From: a virus
Direction: 5' to 3' (one strand)
Length of the DNA: 22,410 bases
IMG/VR virus record: IMGVR_UViG_3300023178_000292
Span: 1 to 22,410 of that record
Below the pieces are notes generated by a model, which was given only the letters and a program-made list of their open reading frames with translations, did not search any database and was not told the origin of the DNA. Positions 11,199 through 18,554 of this stretch are shown one piece after another. A program made the position numbers and the translations under genes. Within the stretch, counting starts at the first letter, position 1. Each line of letters begins with the position of its first letter.

Positions 11199-11836
11199 GA
11201 GTAGAACTAGTAGACATGATGGGAGATGACCGCACCGTGGTTAACAGTGCGCGAGTATCCTTTGCTAACGAGATAGCGGAGGGAGACTTCAGTAACAGAG
11301 ACGCAAAGCTGATCAAGTATCTAGCCCGACACGACCACTGGACTCCGTTCGCACACGTTCAGTGTCAGTTCAGAATCAAGGCCCCTATCTTTGTTGCTAG
11401 GCAGCTAGTCAAGCATCAGGTAGGCTTGGTGTGGAACGAGGTGAGCAGGAGGTACGTAGACTACGAGCCATCGTTTCATGCGCCTTACTTCTGGAGGAAG
11501 CGAGCAGATAACAAAAAGCAAGGATCGTCTGATGAAATAATATCAGAAGACACAGGATTGTTTGCGTCCTACTGGGACTTGATAACAAGAGCAGAGGACA
11601 CATACAAATACTTCTTGGAAAAAGGAGTAGCACCAGAGCAGGCTAGGATTGTTCTGCCCCAGAGTCTGATGACTGAATGGATCTGGACAGGATCACTTGT
11701 AGCTTTTGCTAGAGTAGTTAAACTACGACTCAGCGAAGACGCTCAGTTTGAGTGTCGCGCTATCGCTGAACGAATCAAAAATGAGTTAGACCAACAAGAC
11801 AAAATAAAACATTCTTGGAGTGAGTTATGTCAGTAA
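11195..11836 (+). CDS. thyX: Flavin-dependent thymidylate synthase
   Basis: ThyX makes dTMP from dUMP with methylene-tetrahydrofolate, NADPH and FAD. The 213-residue length fits the family. 'LIKYLARHDHWTPFAHVQCQFRIKAPIFVARQ' (39-70) is the conserved N-terminal half with the HxTPFEH-like segment. The ThyX signature follows as 'KHQVGLVWNEVSRRYVDYEP' (from Lys73). The usual signature begins RHR; here it is KHQ with one extra residue before the NE-x-S-x-RY part, a variant I associate with T7-like marine phages. The C-terminal 'VLPQSLMTEWIWTGSL' and 'SEDAQFECRAIAERI' match the R-x-x-LP and QxEIR regions. It acts with the RNR at 19597 in nucleotide supply. Start and stop overlap both neighbours (ATGA at 11195; ATG of the next gene at 11827). 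Confidence 0.92.
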   Translation: MRVELVDMMGDDRTVVNSARVSFANEIAEGDFSNRDAKLIKYLARHDHWTPFAHVQCQFRIKAPIFVARQLVKHQVGLVWNEVSRRYVDYEPSFHAPYFWRKRADNKKQGSSDEIISEDTGLFASYWDLITRAEDTYKYFLEKGVAPEQARIVLPQSLMTEWIWTGSLVAFARVVKLRLSEDAQFECRAIAERIKNELDQQDKIKHSWSELCQ

Positions 11837-12006
11837 ACAATAGTATTCATGTTCATGATGCAAAAGAACTGAGGCTAGAGAAAAGCAAGACAGGAGGCTA
11901 TATCGTTAGCACCGTATGTGACGGAGGTTACGTAGACTTCTATGTCCATGACAATCATGGTAAACTAAGGCTCAACATTGACTTAAGGGACTACGACGAT
12001 GAGTAA
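11827..12006 (+). CDS. Unknown small protein, 59 aa
   Basis: Found by direct translation; it is short. The ATG at 11827 overlaps the thyX stop, and its own stop overlaps the next ATG at 11999. It reads 'MSVNNSIHVHDAKELRLEKSKTGGYIVSTVCDGG...' and ends 'LRLNIDLRDYDDE'. It is beta-rich with alternating hydrophobic residues and has an acidic tail. The tight packing on both sides and the continuous frame support it as a real gene. Function is unknown. Confidence 0.6.
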   Translation: MSVNNSIHVHDAKELRLEKSKTGGYIVSTVCDGGYVDFYVHDNHGKLRLNIDLRDYDDE

Positions 12007-12256
12007 TCAAGCAGACTACGATGCATGGTTAGAGGGAATCAATGACTTCAATACGGCTGTTGATGACGCATGGTCTAGGATGTTTGCGTTGCATCTAGGT
12101 ACGGCATTGCCGGACAGCAGCGTCAGGACAGAGTTCCGTGAGTTTGTTGCTGGTTGGTGTATGGAAGCTGAAGATAAACTCAGTGCAACAGAGGATGAGA
12201 TCATCGAACTGCTCCCAGACTTTCTGAATCACTTAGTTCGTAATCAAAAGGCTTAA
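11999..12256 (+). CDS. Unknown acidic protein, 85 aa
   Basis: Not recognised. It starts eight bases before the preceding gene ends. The composition is acidic and helical ('YDAWLEGINDFNTAVDDAWSRMFALHLGTALPDSSVRTEFREFVAGWCMEAEDKLSATEDEIIELLPDFLNHLV'), with several tryptophans and no membrane segment. It sits between thyX and the SSB gene, in the replication operon. Confidence 0.6.
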   Translation: MSNQADYDAWLEGINDFNTAVDDAWSRMFALHLGTALPDSSVRTEFREFVAGWCMEAEDKLSATEDEIIELLPDFLNHLVRNQKA

Positions 12257-12261
12257 TCACC

Positions 12262-12486
12262 ATGTACAAGATCAAGGTTTCTCGACGTGATTTCTTTGAC
12301 TTCAAGCTGAAACATTCGGCTCTGATGTACGAGGACAAGATCCTTACAAAGCTACACGAGATAGACAATGATGGTAATTATGTGATAAGCTTTGGGGAAG
12401 GTATCTCAGAAGATGCCTATCAACTCTTCAATGAGTTCATGAAAGAAAAAACAACCAACGGAGAAAACATTTATGAAAATGATTGA
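12262..12486 (+). CDS. Unknown small protein, 74 aa
   Basis: Not recognised. The ATG at 12262 follows the previous stop by five bases. AAAAGG about 11 bases upstream may serve as ribosome-binding site. It starts with a basic strand-like segment ('MYKIKVSRRDFFDFKLKH') and has an acidic helix near the end. Its last 14 bases overlap the SSB-like gene, whose GGAGA lies within it. It is probably a coupled upstream partner. Confidence 0.55.
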   Translation: MYKIKVSRRDFFDFKLKHSALMYEDKILTKLHEIDNDGNYVISFGEGISEDAYQLFNEFMKEKTTNGENIYEND

Positions 12487-12949
12487 CGGTATTCCTCAGA
12501 TTGTAGAGGGCATGTCTTACTTCGCACATTTGCTGAAGCCTGTGCCTGATTACACTGAGAAGCAGAATCCGGGTGCTGGTAAGTACGGATGGGAGATCAA
12601 CCTCGCAGTAAGCGACGATGTGTTCAAGGCTTTCAAGGAAGCAGGATACAACGTTGGTATGAAGCAGGCTGGTCAGTCTAAGTACACGCCTGATCCTGTG
12701 ATTACTTTCTACCGATATCACCTTGACTACAACAAGCGCGAGAACACTGCACCTATCGTTGTTGATACCGAGAAGGAACCTTTTGGTGACATGATTGGTA
12801 ACGGCTCTCGAGTAGCAGTACAGTGGTCGCCAATGGTGTACGGCAAAGGTAAATTCAAACGACCAATCGTTCAAGCGGTACAGGTTCTAGACCTGATTGA
12901 GATTGGATCGTACCCTGACTCAATGAAAGAAGTAGAGGTGGCATTCTGA
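12473..12949 (+). CDS. Single-stranded DNA-binding protein, T7 gp2.5-like
   Basis: The order of features follows T7 gp2.5. 'MSYFAHLLKPVPDY' near residues 14-27 corresponds to 'EPYAYIAKPDY'. Then comes a strand 'YGWEINLAV' and a central helix. 'APIVVDTEKEPFGDMIGNGSRVAVQWSPMVYGKGKFKRPIVQAVQVLDLIEIG' (95-148) corresponds to 'NLVVVDSKGK...PIIGGGSKLKVKYSLVPYK...LQLESVMLVEL'. It would coat ssDNA at the fork and contact the polymerase and primase-helicase encoded just downstream. At 158 residues it is shorter than gp2.5 (232) and lacks the long acidic tail, but still ends in Phe. The next gene has an acidic tail. GGAGA eight bases before the ATG supports the start. Confidence 0.7.
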   Translation: MKMIDGIPQIVEGMSYFAHLLKPVPDYTEKQNPGAGKYGWEINLAVSDDVFKAFKEAGYNVGMKQAGQSKYTPDPVITFYRYHLDYNKRENTAPIVVDTEKEPFGDMIGNGSRVAVQWSPMVYGKGKFKRPIVQAVQVLDLIEIGSYPDSMKEVEVAF

Positions 12950-13185
12950 TGGCGAGCTGGACATATAAAACAGATACGGGTGTGTATGATGTTGAGCAGC
13001 TGAGTGACGAGGCTAAGATTTCTTTTCAGTATCTTGCTGAAGTAGAAGCTGAGCTTCAGACCCTAGGCAAAAGGTCTGATGTACTACGTGCAGCGGCTCA
13101 GACTTTTCACGCAGCGGTACAGTCTGCTCTAACTGATGACGCGCTGGTCGCAGAAGAAGTGGAGGATGTACAACCAGAGGAGTAA
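12949..13185 (+). CDS. Unknown protein with acidic C-terminal tail, 78 aa
   Basis: The pattern 'MASWTYKTDTGVYDVEQLSDEAKISFQYLAEVEAELQTLGKRSDVLRAAAQTFHAAVQSAL' resembles small uncharacterised phage proteins with a short beta N-terminus followed by one long coiled-coil helix. The last 20 residues ('DDALVAEEVEDVQPEE') are strongly acidic. It starts at the last base of the SSB gene (TGATGG). A partner role to the SSB is possible, since T7 gp2.5 carries such a tail itself, but nothing in the sequence proves it. AGAGGAG near its stop serves the next gene. Confidence 0.6.
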   Translation: MASWTYKTDTGVYDVEQLSDEAKISFQYLAEVEAELQTLGKRSDVLRAAAQTFHAAVQSALTDDALVAEEVEDVQPEE

Positions 13186-13192
13186 CAACAAG

Positions 13193-14851
13193 GTGACGTT
13201 TGTAAAAACACATCAGCCTTGTAACTTGTGCGGGAGCAGTGACGCTGCTGGAATCAACGATGATGGCAGCGCCTACTGTTTCTCCTGTGCAGGGTACGAC
13301 AGGGCAAACAAAGGAACAATAATGGAACAACAAGCAACCCCAGTACAGCAACAAGGGTATGCAGAAGAAGGTCAGTTTGCAGCACTATCTGACAGAGGCA
13401 TATCAATGGACACCGCCAAGAAGTATGGTGTCAAAGTTGCTCATGACTTCAACGGCAACATCGTCAAACATATGTACCCTTACTTCGGAGAAGAAGATAA
13501 GGTCGCTACTAAAACTAGATTAACATTGTCTAAAGGTTTCGCTTGGTCAGGTATGGCAGGTGAGGCATCCCTTTTCGGACAACAACTATTCAGAGAAGGA
13601 GGTAAGTTTATTACGCTCACTGAGGGTGAGTGTGATGCTATGGCTGCATACGAACTCATGGGATCTAAATGGCCCGTAGTTAGTATTAAGTCTGGCGCTC
13701 AGTCAGCAGAGCGTGATGTACGAGAGAACCTAGAATACCTAGAGACTTTCGACAACGTTGTTATTTGTTTTGATTCGGACAAGCACGGTAGAGAAGCGAC
13801 TCGCAGAGTAGCTAGGCTGCTGCGTCCAAGCAAAGCAAAGATCATGACCCTCCCCGAAGGGTTCAAAGATGCTAACGATATGCTACGTGCTAACAAGCAT
13901 GGCGCTTTTGTTCAGGCATTCTGGGACTCTAAAACTTATACACCGTCTGGTGTACTCAACATCTCAGAGAACAGAGACAAGTTTAAGTTCAGAGAAAAGA
14001 AAGCCTCTGTCCCTTATCCTTGGCAGGGTCTGAACTCTAAGCTAGAAGGGCTGCGTCAAGGTGAGTTAGTTACTTTGACAGGCGGCACAGGCTTAGGTAA
14101 GTCCAGCGTTACTCGCGAGATAGAACACTGGCTCATCAAGAACACTTCCGACAATGTAGGTGTAGTTGCTTTGGAAGAAGACTGGAGACGTACTGTTGAC
14201 GGTATCCTTTCTATTGAAGCCAACGCTAAGTTACACATTGATCGCATACGAGAACAGTTCACCGAAGAAGAGATAGATAAGTTATTTGACATCTTGTACG
14301 ACGGTGACAATCGTAACCGTGTGTGGGTCCACGCTCACTTTGGTGCGAATGATATTGATTCTATTTTCAGCAAGCTTAGATTCATGATCATTGGCTGCGA
14401 GTGTAAGTGGGTTGTTGTTGATCACCTTCACATGCTGGTATCCACCACTACAGAAGGCGATGAACGTAGATCTATTGATGCGATCATGCACAGGCTGCGT
14501 ACCCTTGTCGAAGAGACAGGCGTGGGCTTGATTCTTGTTTCACATCTTCGCAGGATTGATGGTAACAAAGGACACGAGAACGGTATTGAAACAGGGCTTA
14601 GTCACCTGCGCGGCTCTCAAAGTATCGCTCAGTTGTCTGACTGCGTGATTTCTCTTGAACGTAATCAACAGTCGTCTGATCCTGTCGAGTCTTCTACTAC
14701 TCGTGTGCGTATCCTGAAGTCTAGGTACACAGGTGACGTAGGCTTGGCAACTCACTTGCTCTATGACAACGATACTGGTAGGCTTGCTGAGATTGAAACA
14801 GACGACATCGCTCACACTGATGAGGAAGAAGTCACTCTAGGATTTGAATAA
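13193..14851 (+). CDS. Primase-helicase, T7 gp4-like
   Basis: One polypeptide makes RNA primers and unwinds DNA at the fork. The frame is open from 13136, but I chose GTG at 13193: AGAGGAG (13176-13182) lies 10 bases upstream, and the earlier ATGs overlap the previous gene without a site. From there Cys10, Cys13, Cys29 and Cys32 form the CX2C-X15-CX2C zinc finger, the same spacing as T7 gp4. The TOPRIM part has 'LTEGECDAMAAYELMG' and 'VVICFDSDKHGREATR'. The RecA-like helicase domain has Walker A GGTGLGKS (297-304), 'VALEE' with the catalytic Glu, a Walker B-type strand with Asp410 ('VVVDHLHML'), and 'HLRGSQSIAQLSDCVISLERNQQ' with the sensing and Arg-finger region. All active-site motifs are intact. 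The stop overlaps the polymerase start by one base. Confidence 0.95.
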   Translation: MTFVKTHQPCNLCGSSDAAGINDDGSAYCFSCAGYDRANKGTIMEQQATPVQQQGYAEEGQFAALSDRGISMDTAKKYGVKVAHDFNGNIVKHMYPYFGEEDKVATKTRLTLSKGFAWSGMAGEASLFGQQLFREGGKFITLTEGECDAMAAYELMGSKWPVVSIKSGAQSAERDVRENLEYLETFDNVVICFDSDKHGREATRRVARLLRPSKAKIMTLPEGFKDANDMLRANKHGAFVQAFWDSKTYTPSGVLNISENRDKFKFREKKASVPYPWQGLNSKLEGLRQGELVTLTGGTGLGKSSVTREIEHWLIKNTSDNVGVVALEEDWRRTVDGILSIEANAKLHIDRIREQFTEEEIDKLFDILYDGDNRNRVWVHAHFGANDIDSIFSKLRFMIIGCECKWVVVDHLHMLVSTTTEGDERRSIDAIMHRLRTLVEETGVGLILVSHLRRIDGNKGHENGIETGLSHLRGSQSIAQLSDCVISLERNQQSSDPVESSTTRVRILKSRYTGDVGLATHLLYDNDTGRLAEIETDDIAHTDEEEVTLGFE

Positions 14852-16662
14852 TGACCCGCCTTGTATTTGATGTAGAAACAGATGGCCTTGATGCTACCAA
14901 GATCTGGTGCATAGTGGCTCAAGATGTAGAATCAAAAGAGATTTATTCGTATGGGCCTGACAAGCTTGACGATGGGTATGATCTTCTTGACTCTGCTGAT
15001 GATCTTGTAGGCCACAACATCATAGGCTTTGACATCCCTGTCATACGAAGGATCATGGACAAGCCTACGTTTGCTGAAGACAAGACAGTCATCGACACGC
15101 TGGTACTGTCTAGATTGTTTAACCCAGTGAAAGACGGTGGGCATAGTCTCAATCAGTGGGGCCATGAGATAGGAGTCAACAAGCTAGAGTTCAAAGAGTT
15201 TGAAGAATACTCTGAAGAGATGCTGGAGTATTGCATACGAGATGTTGAGCTAAACACTCTCGTGTACTATAAGCTAAAAGAACTTAGCCGAGGATTCTCA
15301 AAGCAGTGCGTAGAGCTAGAGCATCAGGTAGCTGGTATCATGAAGAGACAGGAGGAACATGGTTTCTTCTTCGACTCTATACGTGCTGAGCTGTTGCATG
15401 CTCAGCTGCGTGAGCGTATGCAGGATCTTGATGGAGAGATAAAGAAGGTATTTGTACCTAAGATATTTAGGCAAAAGCTTTTTCCTAGATACACAAAGAC
15501 GGGAGCGATAAGCAAAGTAGCTGACACCGAAGAAGCTTATCACCTACGTAAGCTGCAAAGGGAAGAGGAACTGAAACAGATTTCAGGTGTGAGGCTTACC
15601 GAAGAAGAGTACCAGCTTATGCACGAGGAGAAACACTCTGTTCCTCTGCATATCGTTCGTACCTCAAGCGTAGAGCTGAACATCTCTTCTCGCAAGCAGA
15701 TAGGTGAGTACCTTCAGGAGTTTGGGTGGAAGCCTACTGAGTTTACTGTCAACGGAAGACCAATCGTAAACGAAAAGACACTCAGCACAATCACTGACAT
15801 ACCCGAGGCTGAGCTAATCAAAGAACATTTCTTGTTACAAAAGCGAGAAGGGCAGATTAGATCTTGGCTTGAGAAGGTAGAGATGGATGACAGAGTACAC
15901 GGCTTTGTTATTCCTAATGGGACTATCACAGGACGCATGACTCACCGCGACCCTAATATGGCGCAGGTTCCTAGTGTTTCTTCGCCATACGGTAAGGAGT
16001 GCCGCGCTTGCTGGACAGTGCCAAGGGGATACAAGCTAGTGGGTATTGATGCTAGTGGGCTTGAGCTACGAATGTTAGCTCACTACATGCACGACGAGGA
16101 CTACACAAATGAAATCATTAACGGAGATATACACACCGCTAACCAACAGCTTGCAGGACTTGAATCAAGAAATCAGGCAAAGACTTTCATCTATGCACTC
16201 TTGTACGGAGCAGGAGATGAGAAGCTTGGAAGCGTGGCAGGAGGAGGTAGACGCACTGGTGAAAGACTTAGACAATCTTTCTTCGATAATCTACCATCAT
16301 TCGCAAATCTTAAAAATCAGGTTGCAGGAGTCGTCGCAGAAAGGGACTACTTGAAGGGGCTTGATGGTAGGAAGCTGATTGTACGTAGTGAACACAGTGC
16401 CTTGAACACACTGCTTCAGGGTGCTGGCGCTATCGTAATGAAGCAAGCTCTTGTATTACTAGACGAAAAGATCAAAGATATAGACGCACACTTTGTTGCC
16501 AACGTGCATGATGAGTGGCAGATAGAAGTAAGAGAAGACCAAGCCGAACAAGTAGGTCAGTTAGGTGTTGAGGCTATCCGCGAAGCGGGTGAGATCTTAG
16601 AGCTTAACTGTCCTCTTGATGGCGAGTACAAAATAGGAGATGACTGGAGTGAAACTCACTGA
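14851..16662 (+). CDS. Family A DNA polymerase with 3'-5' exonuclease, T7 gp5-like
   Basis: Replicative polymerase of 603 residues; T7 gp5 has 704. The exonuclease domain shows Asp7/Glu9 (VFDVETDG), 'LVGHNIIGFDIPVIRR' and 'YCIRDVELNTLVYYKL'. In the polymerase domain motif A is 'GIDASGLELRMLAHY' with Asp400. The O-helix 'RNQAKTFIYALLYGAGDEKLG' has Lys444 and Tyr448 at the position of E. coli Phe762, so it is a Tyr762-type enzyme, as in T7. Motif C is 'NVHDEWQ' with Asp554. 'GLDGRKLIVRSEHSALNTLLQGAGAIVMK' matches T7 almost word for word. A roughly 75-residue charged insert in the thumb (about residues 205-280) lies where T7 carries its thioredoxin-binding segment, but the sequences differ. No thioredoxin gene is in the window. 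Confidence 0.96.
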   Translation: MTRLVFDVETDGLDATKIWCIVAQDVESKEIYSYGPDKLDDGYDLLDSADDLVGHNIIGFDIPVIRRIMDKPTFAEDKTVIDTLVLSRLFNPVKDGGHSLNQWGHEIGVNKLEFKEFEEYSEEMLEYCIRDVELNTLVYYKLKELSRGFSKQCVELEHQVAGIMKRQEEHGFFFDSIRAELLHAQLRERMQDLDGEIKKVFVPKIFRQKLFPRYTKTGAISKVADTEEAYHLRKLQREEELKQISGVRLTEEEYQLMHEEKHSVPLHIVRTSSVELNISSRKQIGEYLQEFGWKPTEFTVNGRPIVNEKTLSTITDIPEAELIKEHFLLQKREGQIRSWLEKVEMDDRVHGFVIPNGTITGRMTHRDPNMAQVPSVSSPYGKECRACWTVPRGYKLVGIDASGLELRMLAHYMHDEDYTNEIINGDIHTANQQLAGLESRNQAKTFIYALLYGAGDEKLGSVAGGGRRTGERLRQSFFDNLPSFANLKNQVAGVVAERDYLKGLDGRKLIVRSEHSALNTLLQGAGAIVMKQALVLLDEKIKDIDAHFVANVHDEWQIEVREDQAEQVGQLGVEAIREAGEILELNCPLDGEYKIGDDWSETH

Positions 16663-16987
16663 TATGGAACAACTTAATATATTTGATAATGTAGATCCGA
16701 ATAAGTTACATAGAAAGAACGACCCACTAACAAGCAGGGAAGCTGCTTTTTCTGCTAATATAGCAAAGAGCCGGAAGTTTGTTTTAGACTTGATAGAGCA
16801 AGCTGGATCACGGGGTAGGACAATCAAGGAAATGACCACTGAAAACCCCAATGTCCCTACCAGCTCTATTTCTTCTCGGCCTAATGAGCTAGAAAAATTA
16901 GGGCTTGTATTTTATGCCGGAGATAAGCGAGACAGAGCAAGGGTTATAAGACATATAAAATATAAGAAGACTACAAATGAAAGTTAA
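16649..16987 (+). CDS. Winged-helix-like protein, about 113 aa
   Basis: Residues 40-90 ('RKFVLDLIEQAGSRGRTIKEMTTENPNVPTSSISSRPNELEKLGLVFYAGDKRDRARVIRHI') look like a winged helix: a helix, a TxKEM turn, a recognition helix with Ser-Ser-Ile-Ser-Ser-Arg, then a wing. Such domains occur in phage proteins beside polymerase genes. Three starts are possible: ATG 16640 (AGGAG too close), GTG 16649 (AGGAGA eight bases upstream, my choice) and ATG 16664 (GGAG 14 bases away). The GTG start overlaps the polymerase gene by 14 bases. It may regulate transcription or act on DNA at the fork. Family not identified. Confidence 0.6.
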   Translation: MKLTDMEQLNIFDNVDPNKLHRKNDPLTSREAAFSANIAKSRKFVLDLIEQAGSRGRTIKEMTTENPNVPTSSISSRPNELEKLGLVFYAGDKRDRARVIRHIKYKKTTNES

Positions 16988-17261
16988 ACACGAGCCTAAT
17001 AGACTAGGAGATATGGCAGAACACTACGCTATCACATGGCTATGGGATAAAGGCTATCATGTGTTCAAGAACTGTGGCTGCACTGGCCCCGCTGATATCG
17101 TGGCAGTGTCACCGAAAGGAGAGACTTTGCTGATTGATGTTAAGTCCTACAAAGATGGTAGGTTGTCTGCTAAGACTACCGATCAACGAAAACTTGGTGT
17201 ACAATATGTTCACTATAATTCGGAGACAAGAAAATGTCGGTTCGTGAATCACAGAAAGTAA
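16977..17261 (+). CDS. Small PD-(D/E)XK nuclease, resolvase-like, 94 aa
   Basis: The protein has the minimal nuclease core. 'NRLGDMAEHYAITWLWDKGY' supplies the helix with Glu15. 'GPADIVAVSPKGETLLIDVKS' supplies Asp40 and the Asp54-x-Lys56 pair. This arrangement is shared by archaeal Hjc-type resolvases, VSR-like and group I homing enzymes. It is small, with no extra domain. It overlaps both neighbours (10 bases with the winged-helix gene, 28 bases with the next nuclease gene). Placement between polymerase and two more nucleases suggests a role in recombination or DNA degradation. Whether it cuts branched or sequence-specific DNA cannot be read from this. Confidence 0.65.
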   Translation: MKVKHEPNRLGDMAEHYAITWLWDKGYHVFKNCGCTGPADIVAVSPKGETLLIDVKSYKDGRLSAKTTDQRKLGVQYVHYNSETRKCRFVNHRK

Positions 17262-18109
17262 AAACACTAGACACCCTGATAGATGACATCTACGGTGTAC
17301 TAGACAACCTCAACACAGACAAAGGCATAGAGATCCCAGAGGAACTTACGGAAGAGTTCCTCGCCTCTATGAAAGAGTCGCTTGAGTCTTGGTCTACGCC
17401 TAAGCTACAGTCTAAATCTATCCGCATGTCTAACGTAGGTCGCCCTCTCAGGCGTATCTGGTACGACATGCAAGAGGAGCCAGAGGGTTCCACCACTAAA
17501 CACGTACACCCCTCTACCTTTGTTAAGTTCTTGTACGGCCACATGCTAGAGCATCTTGCTATTCTTCTTGTTAAACTATCTGGACATACTGTTACAGATA
17601 TGCAGAAAGAAGTAGAGATTGATGGCATCAAGGGTCACATGGACTGCAAGATAGACGGTGAGGTAGTTGACATCAAGACAGCCTCTGGTTTTGCTTTCAA
17701 GAAGTTTTCTGAAGGAACCCTACCTGACAACGATCCCTTTGGCTACATCGCTCAGCTGTCAGGATACGAGCAGTCAGAGGGTACAGAGGATGGGGGATTC
17801 CTTGCCATCAACAAAGAGAACGGTGAGTTGAGTTTGTTCAGGCCGGGGAATCTGTCTAAGCCAAACGTATCTACACGGATCAACACAATCAAAGATGCCT
17901 TGGCAAAAGACGAGCCGCCTATCAAGCCTTGCTACAATCCAGTAGCAGAAGGTAAGAAAGGGAACATGAGGCTAGAGGCTGGCTGTGTTTACTGCCCTCA
18001 CAAGGCTAAGTGCTGGGATGGATTGAGAGCATTCAAGTATTCTAACGGTGTTAAATATTTTACTCGTGTAGTAGCCTTGCCTAAAGTACCGGAGGTTCCT
18101 TTGATATGA
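17234..18109 (+). CDS. Cas4/AddB-like PD-(D/E)XK nuclease with cysteine cluster
   Basis: The central core 'HTVTDMQKEVEIDGIKGHMDCKIDGEVVDIKTAS' has Asp137 and the Asp146-x-Lys148 pair of PD-(D/E)XK enzymes, preceded by a helix with 'GHMLEHLAILLVKLSGH'. 'GYIAQLSGYEQSE' supplies the conserved Gln-x-x-x-Tyr motif of the RecB/Cas4 group. The C-terminus has 'CVYCPHKAKCW', a CX2CX5C pattern that in Cas4 and AddB binds an Fe-S cluster together with a fourth Cys. The likely fourth is in 'KPCYNP', just before the other three rather than at the N-terminus. It is probably a phage exonuclease used for recombination, end processing or host DNA degradation. No CRISPR array or cas1 is present. GGAG eight bases before the ATG supports the start. 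Its stop overlaps the next ATG. Confidence 0.78.
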   Translation: MSVRESQKVKTLDTLIDDIYGVLDNLNTDKGIEIPEELTEEFLASMKESLESWSTPKLQSKSIRMSNVGRPLRRIWYDMQEEPEGSTTKHVHPSTFVKFLYGHMLEHLAILLVKLSGHTVTDMQKEVEIDGIKGHMDCKIDGEVVDIKTASGFAFKKFSEGTLPDNDPFGYIAQLSGYEQSEGTEDGGFLAINKENGELSLFRPGNLSKPNVSTRINTIKDALAKDEPPIKPCYNPVAEGKKGNMRLEAGCVYCPHKAKCWDGLRAFKYSNGVKYFTRVVALPKVPEVPLI

Positions 18110-18393
18110 ACAGGAAAGTATCTAAAAGAATTAACAAGAAAGCCTTGGAGATTGCCGTTGAATGGTTGAAGAGTATGTTGCCTGAAGAAGAGGCAGCTAA
18201 GGTTCAAGTAGATGAGATACCTAGAGAGAACCACACAGTCTATAAAAACTCTGTTGCTTACTCTATTCCTTTCTCATACAAGGGAGCTAAGCAGATAATC
18301 AAGAGACTGATAAAACGAAACCCATCTCTTTCTATAGAAGACATCACTACCCAAGACATTGCTTCTTATCAGAGGCAGGCAGGTAGACCATGA
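18106..18393 (+). CDS. Unknown basic protein, 95 aa
   Basis: Not recognised. It overlaps the nuclease stop (ATGA). It has a lysine-rich N-terminus ('MNRKVSKRINKKALEIAVEWLKSMLPEEEAAKVQ') and a basic second helix ('GAKQIIKRLIKRNPSLSIEDITTQDIASYQRQAGRP'). It is probably a small DNA- or protein-binding protein in the recombination group. GGAGG about eight bases upstream supports the start. The stop overlaps the ATG of the next small gene. Confidence 0.6.
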   Translation: MNRKVSKRINKKALEIAVEWLKSMLPEEEAAKVQVDEIPRENHTVYKNSVAYSIPFSYKGAKQIIKRLIKRNPSLSIEDITTQDIASYQRQAGRP

Positions 18394-18554
18394 TGTTAGA
18401 GATTGATGACGATGTTGAAAGCATTGTTGCCTCCATGTTTACTTTCTTTATGTCAACTGGAGAAGGAGTAGAGAAGGTTCCAGACGAGGAACTAGTTAAA
18501 CTACTTAACCTATTGCAACGAGAGATCATAAGAAGAAACGGTACATTACATTGA
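18390..18554 (+). CDS. Unknown small acidic protein, 54 aa
   Basis: Identified by direct translation: the ATG at 18390 overlaps the previous stop (ATGA), and the TGA at 18552-18554 overlaps the TTG start of endonuclease I. It begins 'MMLEIDDDVESIVASMFTFF' and continues with two charged helices ('EELVKLLNLLQREIIRRNGTLH'). The exact end-to-end fit between neighbours makes it likely to be a real gene. Function is unknown. Confidence 0.6.
   Translation: MMLEIDDDVESIVASMFTFFMSTGEGVEKVPDEELVKLLNLLQREIIRRNGTLH

Noticed and set aside
12437-12874. 145-codon open frame on the minus strand
   Set aside because: It lies opposite the well supported SSB gene, has no ribosome-binding site, and its composition (many Leu, Val, His, Cys) is typical of an antisense shadow.
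16109-16354. 81-codon open frame inside the polymerase gene
   Set aside because: It overlaps conserved polymerase motifs (O-helix) in another frame and has no own start signals.
17234-18109. CRISPR-associated system around the Cas4-like nuclease
   Set aside because: There is no repeat-spacer array, cas1 or cas2 in the window. The protein sits among phage recombination genes.
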